Assembly (NCBI GenBank): GCA_030824255.1
Contig: JAVBYB010000126.1
Coordinates: 1 to 8,760 of the forward strand
From: a bacterium
Lineage (GTDB): Bacteria; Pseudomonadota; Alphaproteobacteria; Caulobacterales; Hyphomonadaceae
Reading direction: 5' to 3'
DNA length: 8,760 nt
Below the pieces are notes generated by a model that did no database searches, had not been told where the DNA came from, and was given only the letters and a program-made list of their open reading frames with translations. Positions 1 to 5,597 of this stretch are shown here, in pieces; positions within the stretch are counted from its first letter, which is position 1; every line of letters starts with the position of its first letter. The position numbers and the translations under genes were made by a program.

Positions 1-30
1 CCCTACCCTCTCCCCACAAGGGGGAGAGGG
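1..30 (+). repeat. Left arm of 30-bp intergenic inverted repeat
   Basis: This is a perfect reverse complement of 87-116. The arm is also a hairpin by itself: CCCTCTCCCC (6-15), loop acaag, GGGGAGAGGG (21-30), a 10-bp stem with no mismatch. Elements of this sequence type are familiar as dispersed intergenic repeats in alphaproteobacterial genomes; that is recall, not a search. The element may continue to the left of the window, because the right arm is followed by further G-rich sequence (TGAGGGGG, 117-124). Confidence 0.85.
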
Positions 31-86
31 ATCACCCCCATCCTCAATCTCGATGTCTCGACAACACAAACGCCAGCTCGCCTAAC

Positions 87-116
87 CCCTCTCCCCCTTG
101 TGGGGAGAGGGTAGGG
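87..116 (-). repeat. Right arm of 30-bp intergenic inverted repeat
   Basis: This is the second copy of the element at 1-30 in opposite orientation, with 56 bases between the arms. It lies 40 bp beyond the stop codon of the minus-strand monooxygenase gene. A transcript of that gene would run into either the short hairpin of this arm or a 30-bp stem formed by both arms. No T-run follows on the minus strand, so it is not a classical intrinsic terminator, although it could protect the 3' end or slow polymerase. Confidence 0.85.
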
Positions 117-156
117 TGAGGGGGCTCTCTTCCCACTCACGCTGCCAGCGACCGCG

Positions 157-1665
157 CTAAGCCAGCACCTTCCCGCCGTCATACACGAACGCTTCGCCCG
201 CCAGATCGAGCTTCGGGAATTCGTCCTTCTCGTTCCAGTAGTCCTGGGTGTGCTGCCAGTCGCGCTCCGAGCCGCGCCGGGGCAGCGCGTCCATGCCACG
301 CATGATGTATCCGGGATTGAAATCCTCCGGGTCGATCCAGCTCGACAGCTTCATGTCCTTCAGCCTGTCGGGTATCGCCACCTCGACACGCTTCGCGCCC
401 GTCTTCTTCATCTGCGTCAGCAGGCGGCACACGAAATCCGCCACGATATCGACGCGCAGCGTCCAGCTGGCGCGGAAATAGCCGAACACCCACACCATGT
501 TGGGCAGGCCCGTGAACATCATGCCGCGATATGTCACCGTGTCGCTCATCGCGCGCGGCTTGCCGTCGACCACGAAGTCGATGTCGCCCTGCGGACTGAG
601 ATCGAAGCCGGTCGCCGTCACGATGATGTCCGCCTCCAGCTCCTTGCCGGATTTCAGCAGGATGCCTTTCTCGGTGAAACGCTCGATCTCGTCCGTCACG
701 ACGGACGCCTTGCCGGAGGCGATGCCCGTGAACAGATCGCCATCGGGGATGAAGGCGATCCGCTGCCGCCATGGCCGGTATTTCGGCGTGAAATGCGTGG
801 CGATGTCATAGTCCTCGCCGAGGAACAGCTTCACTGCGTCCAGCAACTCCTTCTGCACCGCCTCGGTGTCTTCCCGGGCGCGGCGGGTGAACTCATCCTG
901 GTCCTTCAGGATCTGCCTGCGCGTGATCTCGTGGATCCAGTGCTCATCCACCTGCAGCTCGCGCAGCTTCTCGGCGATCTCGATGGCGTTGCGCCCCGGA
1001 ATGAACCAGGTCGGCGAGCGCTGCAGCATCGTCACATGCTCAACGTCGTTCGCGACATTGGGAACAAGAGTCGCCGCCGTCGCGCCCGAACCGATCACGA
1101 TCATCTTCTTCCCGGTGTAATCGAGATCCGTGGGCCAGGCCTGCGGATGGACGATCTTCCCCTTGAACGACGACATCCCCGGCCATTCCGGCGTGTAGCC
1201 CTTTCCGTGCCTGTAATATCCCTGGCACATCCAGAGGAAGCCGCAGGTGATACGCACGGCCTCGCCGTTGGCCTTCAACGCATCGATCGTCCACGTGTTG
1301 GTCTTGCCCGACCACTCGGCCTTCCTGATCGTGTGGCCATAACGGATGTGCCGCCCGAGATCGTTCTCCTCGATTACCTCGCTCATGTATTTCAGGATTT
1401 CCGACGCCGCCGCGATCGGCGGCCCAACCCACGGCTTGAAGCGGTAGCCGAAGGTGTGCAGGTCGCTGTCCGAGCGGATGCCCGGATACTTGTGCGTGAT
1501 CCACGTGCCGCCAAAACTCTCCTGCGTCTCCAGCACGACAAAGCTTGTGCCCGGCATCTGGTGCGTCAGGTGATAGGCCCCGCCTATCCCCGATATGCCC
1601 GCACCCACGATCAGCACGTCGAAATGTTCCGCAGCTTCCGCCGCCCGTTTCGCAGTTGCGCTCAT
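157..1665 (-). CDS. EthA-like FAD/NADPH-dependent Baeyer-Villiger monooxygenase
   Basis: This gene encodes a predicted cytoplasmic class B flavoprotein monooxygenase of 502 aa. Such enzymes use FAD, NADPH and O2 to insert oxygen next to a carbonyl, or to oxidise sulfur or nitrogen in lipophilic substrates. Visible motifs, in order: the FAD-binding GAGISG near residues 21-26; GTW and YPGIRSDSD around residues 53-68; the Baeyer-Villiger fingerprint FKGKIVHPQAW at about 167-177, which matches FxGxxxHxxxW exactly; the NADPH-binding GSGATA at 192-197; and the ATG motif near 351-353. Overall wording resembles mycobacterial EthA (489 aa), for example HVTMLQRSPT and the PNM..V.GY..ASWTL stretch. I chose the ATG at 1663-1665 (MSATAKRAAE) because the FAD motif then sits about 20 residues in, as is usual. 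A longer frame to 1746 exists but adds 27 atypical residues without a better ribosome site. A weak GGGAAA lies about 8 nt upstream of the chosen start. The substrate cannot be read from the sequence. Confidence 0.93.
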   Translation of the reverse strand: MSATAKRAAEAAEHFDVLIVGAGISGIGGAYHLTHQMPGTSFVVLETQESFGGTWITHKYPGIRSDSDLHTFGYRFKPWVGPPIAAASEILKYMSEVIEENDLGRHIRYGHTIRKAEWSGKTNTWTIDALKANGEAVRITCGFLWMCQGYYRHGKGYTPEWPGMSSFKGKIVHPQAWPTDLDYTGKKMIVIGSGATAATLVPNVANDVEHVTMLQRSPTWFIPGRNAIEIAEKLRELQVDEHWIHEITRRQILKDQDEFTRRAREDTEAVQKELLDAVKLFLGEDYDIATHFTPKYRPWRQRIAFIPDGDLFTGIASGKASVVTDEIERFTEKGILLKSGKELEADIIVTATGFDLSPQGDIDFVVDGKPRAMSDTVTYRGMMFTGLPNMVWVFGYFRASWTLRVDIVADFVCRLLTQMKKTGAKRVEVAIPDRLKDMKLSSWIDPEDFNPGYIMRGMDALPRRGSERDWQHTQDYWNEKDEFPKLDLAGEAFVYDGGKVLA

Positions 1666-1776
1666 CTGGACGTTTCCCGTTATCGTTGTTGTCTTACTTG
1701 ACAGCATTATTCGGGTCAGGAGAAGCAGGACTCTGCTGCTGCTCATTCTGGGGACAGTGCTTCGGAGCCCGCCACG
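1666..1776. promoter_or_regulatory. Divergent promoter region between monooxygenase and exported-protein gene
   Basis: These 111 bases separate two genes that point away from each other, so promoters for both should lie here. A perfect TTGACA hexamer is present on the plus strand at 1698-1703, but no TATAAT-like hexamer follows at 16-18 bp. I therefore cannot assign a promoter with confidence. The plus-strand gene has a ribosome-binding GGAG at 1764-1767, 9 nt before its ATG. One GANTC site (GACTC, 1729-1733), the target of the CcrM methylase in many alphaproteobacteria, falls in the region; a single site may be chance. Confidence 0.4.
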
Positions 1777-2649
1777 ATGATACGCCAGCTAACCCTCGCG
1801 ACATTTCTTGCCGCCGCTGCGGCAATGCCCGCCCTCGCCCAGCAGACCGACGCCAGCGACAGGGTCGTGATCGAGGGCAAACGTATCGAGGAGGCCGTGC
1901 GCGACTTCGTGGCTGAAGTCGGCGCCGCCCCCACCGGCAAGAATCTTGCGCGCTGGGACGGCACGATCTGCGCCGGCGCCGTCAACATCACGCCGCAATA
2001 CGCGCAACGCCTGATCGACCAGGTCTCCGCCGTCGCCCTCGCAATCGGACTGGAGATCGGCGAGCCCGGCTGCAAGCCCAACGTTCTCATCCTTGCCAGC
2101 ACGGATGGCGACGCGCTGGCGGCGCAACTGGTGAAGGACCATTTCCAGGCATTCCTGCCGCCCGACACCGAGGGCAATGATCTCGGCCGCAAGGCCCTGC
2201 GCGCCTTCCAGTCATCTGACGCGCCCGCGCGCTGGTGGCATGTCACGCAGACAGTCCACGCGGATACCGGCCAGGCCGTCGTGGTCGGCAAGGAAGTCAC
2301 CGTCCGCGGCGCCGGACGCCTGCGGGCCAATGTGCGCGAGGATATGTCCCACGTCGTGATCGTGCTCGACACGAGCAAGATCGGAACAGTCTCCATCGCC
2401 TCTCTTGCCGACTATGTGTCGATGGTGGCGCTGGCCCAGGTCGACGCTGACGCGGACACGCGCGAGCACACCAGCGTCCTCAACCTGTTCGCAAGCGAAA
2501 CCAGCGACCGCACAGTCCGCATGACGCAATGGGATCTCGATTATCTGCGGGCGCTTTACGCAGCCCGAGGAGATTCCATCCGTCGGGGCGGTCAGGAAGG
2601 CGAGATCGCCACCCAGATGCTGAAACAGCCCTCGACCTCCGGCGACTGA
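1777..2649 (+). CDS. Exported protein of unknown function (290 aa)
   Basis: I do not recognise a named family, although the pattern resembles uncharacterised secreted proteins I have seen in alphaproteobacteria. The N-terminus is a clear Sec signal peptide: a short basic start (MIR), a hydrophobic alanine-rich core, and an ALA-QQ cleavage site after residue 21. The mature part would be periplasmic or outer-membrane associated, about 269 aa. Only two cysteines occur, C65 (GTICAG) and C99 (PGCKPN), so one disulfide is plausible. Other conspicuous features are ARW (58-60) just before C65, RWWHV (152-156), [14 protein letters not shown] (210-223), LNLF (235-238) and [10 protein letters not shown] (252-261). 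No transmembrane segment other than the signal and no catalytic motif is evident. The start is the ATG preceded by GGAG at 9 nt. It lies 146 bp ahead of acs on the same strand, with a stem-loop between, so it may be a separate transcription unit. Confidence 0.88.
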   Translation: MIRQLTLATFLAAAAAMPALAQQTDASDRVVIEGKRIEEAVRDFVAEVGAAPTGKNLARWDGTICAGAVNITPQYAQRLIDQVSAVALAIGLEIGEPGCKPNVLILASTDGDALAAQLVKDHFQAFLPPDTEGNDLGRKALRAFQSSDAPARWWHVTQTVHADTGQAVVVGKEVTVRGAGRLRANVREDMSHVVIVLDTSKIGTVSIASLADYVSMVALAQVDADADTREHTSVLNLFASETSDRTVRMTQWDLDYLRALYAARGDSIRRGGQEGEIATQMLKQPSTSGD

Positions 2650-2665
2650 TCAGCACCTGCAGCCT

Positions 2666-2682
2666 TTGCCGCTTTGCGGCAA
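2666..2682 (+). other. Stem-loop between exported-protein gene and acs
   Basis: TTGCCGC-ttt-GCGGCAA forms a perfect 7-bp stem with a 3-nt loop, 16 nt after the preceding stop codon. No T-run follows (next bases cgcgggtc), so it is not a standard intrinsic terminator. It could be a weak or Rho-assisted stop for the upstream gene, or a 3'-end stabiliser. Confidence 0.4.
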
Positions 2683-2703
2683 CGCGGGTCTCAACTTGGG
2701 TCT

Positions 2704-2729
2704 TTGACCGCGCGTCCGCTTCATTTACA
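2704..2729 (+). promoter_or_regulatory. Weak candidate promoter for acs
   Basis: TTGACC (2704-2709) resembles a -35 box and TTTACA (2724-2729) is a poor -10 box. The 14-bp spacing is shorter than the usual 16-18. It lies about 70 bp ahead of the acs start. Alphaproteobacterial housekeeping promoters often have loose -10 boxes, but this could easily be chance. Confidence 0.2.
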
Positions 2730-2795
2730 GCCGGACATGCGCAATCAATCGCGCACGGCGCGTCAGACGCCCCAAGACCAGACGGAGGAAACGCA

Positions 2796-4763
2796 ATGTC
2801 GGAAGCCCACGTGTATCCCGTGCCGCCAGACTTCGCGGCCAAGGCCCATGTGGACGCCGCAAAATACGAGGCGATGTACGCCGCCTCCGTCTCCGATCCC
2901 GAAGCCTTCTGGCGGACACATGGCCAGCGCCTGCAATGGATGAAGCCCTACACGCGGGTGAAGAACGTCAACTGGGATATCTCGAAGACGAACGACCCTG
3001 CCGATCTCCACGTCAAATGGTATGAGGACGGCGCGCTCAACGTTTCGGCCAACTGCATCGACCGCCACCTGCCGCACAAGGCGAACGACACCGCCATCAT
3101 CTTCGAGGGCGACGATCCCTCCGTGTCGCGCCACATCACCTATGGCGAACTCCACGCCGAAGTCTGTCGCTTCGCCAGCGTGCTCAAGGCGCAGGGCGTC
3201 ACCAAGGGCGACCGCGTCACCATCTACATGCCGATGATCCCCGAGGCGGCTTACGCGATGCTCGCCTGCTCCCGCATCGGCGCCGTGCACTCTGTCGTCT
3301 TCGGCGGCTTCTCACCCGACAGCCTCGCCGGCCGTCTCGACGATTGCGCCTCCAACTGCGTCATCACCGCCGACGAAGGCGTGCGCGGCGGCAAGCCGAT
3401 CCCGCTGAAGGCAAATGTCGACGAGGCCATCAGACGCCTAGGCGACAAGTCCCCCGTCAAATCCGTCATCGTCATCAAGCGAACCGGCGGCGCCATCAAC
3501 ATGACCGCCGGCCTCGACCACTGGTATGCCGACCTCGCCTCCACCGCCGCGGACGTCTGCCCACCCGAGGAAATGAACGCGGAAGACCCGCTCTTCATCC
3601 TCTACACGTCCGGCTCCACCGGAAAACCCAAGGGCGTGCTCCACACCACCGGCGGCTATCTCGTCTGGGCCTCGATGACCCACGAGATCGTCTTCGACTA
3701 CAAACCCGGCGAAGTCTTCTGGTGCACTGCCGATGTCGGCTGGGTCACCGGCCACTCCTATGTCGTCTATGGGCCGCTCGCGAACGGCGCGACCACGCTG
3801 ATGTTCGAGGGCATCCCGACCTACCCGGACGCTTCGCGGTTCTGGAAGACGATCGACAAGCATCAGGTCAACATCTTCTACACCGCCCCCACGGCGCTCC
3901 GGGCGCTCATGGGCGCCGGCGATGATTTCGTGACGGGCTCGTCGCGCAAATCGCTGCGCCTGATGGGCTCCGTCGGTGAGCCGATCAATCCGGAAGCATG
4001 GGAATGGTATTACCGTGTCGTCGGCGAGATGCGCTGCCCCATCGTCGACACCTGGTGGCAGACCGAAACCGGCGCCACGCTGATGACGCCCCTTCCCGGC
4101 GCGCACGCGCTGAAACCCGGCTCCGCCGCCAAACCCTTCTTTTCGATCCGTCCGCAACTGGTGGACGACAAGGGCGAAGTCCTCGAAGGCGCCACCTCCG
4201 GCAATCTCTGCATTCTCGATTCCTGGCCCGGCCAGATGCGCACCGTCTATGGAGACCACACGCGCTTCGTCGACACCTATTTCCGCACCTACCCCGGCAA
4301 GTATTTCACCGGCGACGGATGCCGCCGCGATGAAGACGGCTATCACTGGATCACCGGTCGCGTGGACGATGTCATCAACGTCTCGGGCCATCGCCTCGGC
4401 ACCGCCGAAGTGGAAAGCGCACTTGTTGCGCATCCGAAAGTGGCCGAGTCCGCCGTCGTCGGTTACCCGCACAACATCAAGGGGCAAGGCATCTACGCTT
4501 ATGTCTCGCTGATGGCCGGGGAAACCCCGAGCGATGAGCTCAAGAAGGAACTCGTTTCGTGGGTGCGAAAAGAGATCGGCCCGATTGCGACGCCCGATGT
4601 CATACAATTCGCGCCCGGCCTGCCGAAAACACGCTCCGGCAAAATCATGCGGCGTATCCTGAGAAAAATCGCAGAGAACGATTTTGCCAACCTCGGCGAT
4701 ACGTCAACTCTTGCTGATCCTGCAGTCGTGGACGACCTCGTTAGGAACCGCGCAAACAAGTAG
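2796..4763 (+). CDS. acs: Acetyl-CoA synthetase (AMP-forming acetate-CoA ligase)
   Basis: This enzyme converts acetate, ATP and CoA to acetyl-CoA, AMP and PPi in the cytoplasm through an acetyl-adenylate, feeding the TCA and glyoxylate cycles. It has 655 aa, close to the 652 aa of E. coli Acs, and appears full length. Family motifs are all present: the ATP-binding loop [11 protein letters not shown] at 270-280; WWQTETG at 420-426, with W421 equivalent to the tryptophan that limits the acyl pocket to acetate in Salmonella Acs; the YFTGDG motif with D507; [20 protein letters not shown] following it; and [11 protein letters not shown], in which K616 is the catalytic lysine that is acetylated by Pat/GNAT enzymes in other bacteria. 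The ATG at 2796 is chosen because GGAGGAA (2784-2790) ends 5 nt before it and the protein then begins like other Acs enzymes. The frame is open further upstream to 2529, but that part overlaps the preceding gene and is not needed. W421 argues against a propionyl- or longer-chain ligase. Confidence 0.97.
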   Translation: MSEAHVYPVPPDFAAKAHVDAAKYEAMYAASVSDPEAFWRTHGQRLQWMKPYTRVKNVNWDISKTNDPADLHVKWYEDGALNVSANCIDRHLPHKANDTAIIFEGDDPSVSRHITYGELHAEVCRFASVLKAQGVTKGDRVTIYMPMIPEAAYAMLACSRIGAVHSVVFGGFSPDSLAGRLDDCASNCVITADEGVRGGKPIPLKANVDEAIRRLGDKSPVKSVIVIKRTGGAINMTAGLDHWYADLASTAADVCPPEEMNAEDPLFILYTSGSTGKPKGVLHTTGGYLVWASMTHEIVFDYKPGEVFWCTADVGWVTGHSYVVYGPLANGATTLMFEGIPTYPDASRFWKTIDKHQVNIFYTAPTALRALMGAGDDFVTGSSRKSLRLMGSVGEPINPEAWEWYYRVVGEMRCPIVDTWWQTETGATLMTPLPGAHALKPGSAAKPFFSIRPQLVDDKGEVLEGATSGNLCILDSWPGQMRTVYGDHTRFVDTYFRTYPGKYFTGDGCRRDEDGYHWITGRVDDVINVSGHRLGTAEVESALVAHPKVAESAVVGYPHNIKGQGIYAYVSLMAGETPSDELKKELVSWVRKEIGPIATPDVIQFAPGLPKTRSGKIMRRILRKIAENDFANLGDTSTLADPAVVDDLVRNRANK

Positions 4764-4778
4764 CGCTATGTCTTAAGC

Positions 4779-5507
4779 GTGACGCGCGAAAAAGGAACGC
4801 TTGAGGACTGGCACGACCAGCGTGGCTTCGGATTCATCCGCCGCCCCGATGGCTCAAAGCTCTATGTCCACATGAAGTCGATCGGGAAAAGCAACGAACG
4901 CCCCAAGGCCGGTGACAAGCTCTCCTACGAAGTCGGCGAAGGCGCCAATGGCCGCCCCGCCGCCCTCAAGGCGCGTATTGAAAGTGTACAATTCGCGCCC
5001 GCCGCTCCCCGCGTGGCGGAGGCAAAACCAACTTCATCCGCAAAGCCATACCCGCAGAAAACAGCGCCCGCGCAACCCGCGCCGAAACCCCGCCGCGAAC
5101 GCCAGCCCGGCATGCGCCAGATCTCGATGCGCACCGCCGCCGCCGCCACACTCATCGTCCTTCTCGGCAACAACATCATGCTCGGCCGCTTCCCTATCTG
5201 GGTTGGCCTGCTCTACATCATCGGCGGCGCCGTCACCTTCCTGCTCTACCAGGCCGACAAGCGCGCCGCCGAGAAGCGCGAATGGCGTGCGCCCGAGCGA
5301 CGCCTTCACCTCGCCGACCTCGCCTTTGGCATCATCGGGGGCCTGCTTGCCCAGCACGTCCTCCGCCACAAAACCTACAAGCCGGGCTTCGTGACGATCA
5401 CCGCCCTGATTACCGCGCTCCATGTGCTGACGCTCGGCCTCATCATGTTTGGCGTCTACGCGCCGGGCACCGTCGGCGACTTTTTCCGCCGCACCTTCCC
5501 CGGCTGA
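4779..5507 (+). CDS. Cold-shock-domain/DUF1294 membrane protein
   Basis: This 242-aa protein has three parts. Residues 5-70 form a cold-shock (nucleic-acid-binding OB-fold) domain with the RNP1-like GFGFI (16-20) and RNP2-like LYVHMKSI (28-35). Residues 72-116 are a proline-, alanine- and lysine-rich linker that is probably disordered. Residues 117-229 are a DUF1294 membrane region with about four hydrophobic segments (near 118-135, 139-157, 178-195 and 204-227) and the family signatures YQADKRAA (157-164), WRAPERRLHL (169-178) and AQHVLRHKT (191-199). The same domain order is known in many proteobacteria, and its function is unknown; binding RNA or DNA at the membrane is an inference. The start is GTG at 4779, since the protein then begins MTREKGTLEDW just before the cold-shock fold. 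No Shine-Dalgarno is visible. The gene begins 15 nt after the acs stop, so co-transcription and translational coupling are likely. Confidence 0.9.
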   Translation: MTREKGTLEDWHDQRGFGFIRRPDGSKLYVHMKSIGKSNERPKAGDKLSYEVGEGANGRPAALKARIESVQFAPAAPRVAEAKPTSSAKPYPQKTAPAQPAPKPRRERQPGMRQISMRTAAAATLIVLLGNNIMLGRFPIWVGLLYIIGGAVTFLLYQADKRAAEKREWRAPERRLHLADLAFGIIGGLLAQHVLRHKTYKPGFVTITALITALHVLTLGLIMFGVYAPGTVGDFFRRTFPG

Positions 5508-5564
5508 TCACCCGCTGATCGTGCAGGCCCGCACTAAAGCGCCCGCCAGCCCTCACGATGTTTG

Positions 5565-5595
5565 AAAAAGTCCAACCCACCCGGTTCCGGGCGGG
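5565..5595 (-). terminator. Probable intrinsic terminator of the hybrid kinase gene
   Basis: On the minus strand, just past the kinase stop codon, CCCGCCCGG-aa-CCGGGTGGG folds into a GC-rich hairpin (5576-5595; one mismatch). It is followed after six bases by TTTTT (complement of 5565-5569). The gap before the T-run is a little long but the arrangement fits an intrinsic terminator. A second, longer pairing also exists on either strand (CGCCCGCC 5540-5547 with GGCGGGCG 5590-5597) and might serve the converging plus-strand gene. No T-run follows it on the plus strand. Confidence 0.5.
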
Positions 5596-5597
5596 CG

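Noticed and set aside
3..299. Minus-strand 98-aa frame through the inverted repeat
   Set aside because: It runs through the repeat and the out-of-frame end of the monooxygenase gene, and the translation is Arg/Ser/Gly-rich without features.
250..1701. Long plus-strand open frame (483 aa) opposite the monooxygenase gene
   Set aside because: Its translation is rich in Arg, His and Asp with no domain, and it mirrors a gene with complete motifs on the other strand. This is a typical shadow in GC-rich DNA.
1729..1733. GANTC (CcrM) methylation control of promoters, from single sites at 1729-1733 and 8466-8470
   Set aside because: One site per intergenic region is close to chance, and GANTC also occurs within genes in the window. 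There is no positional argument for regulation.
1666..1746. Extended N-terminus of the monooxygenase (27 extra residues)
   Set aside because: The extra sequence has no family resemblance and no better ribosome site. The FAD motif is properly placed from the ATG at 1665.
2529..2795. Extended N-terminus of Acs starting at 2529
   Set aside because: It would overlap the end of the exported-protein gene and add 89 residues not typical of Acs. The ATG at 2796 has a near-perfect ribosome-binding site and gives the usual length.
3438..4607. Minus-strand open frame (389 aa) antisense to acs
   Set aside because: Low-complexity Gly/Asp/Val/Arg composition, no recognisable motif, fully inside a convincing acs gene; a codon-bias shadow.
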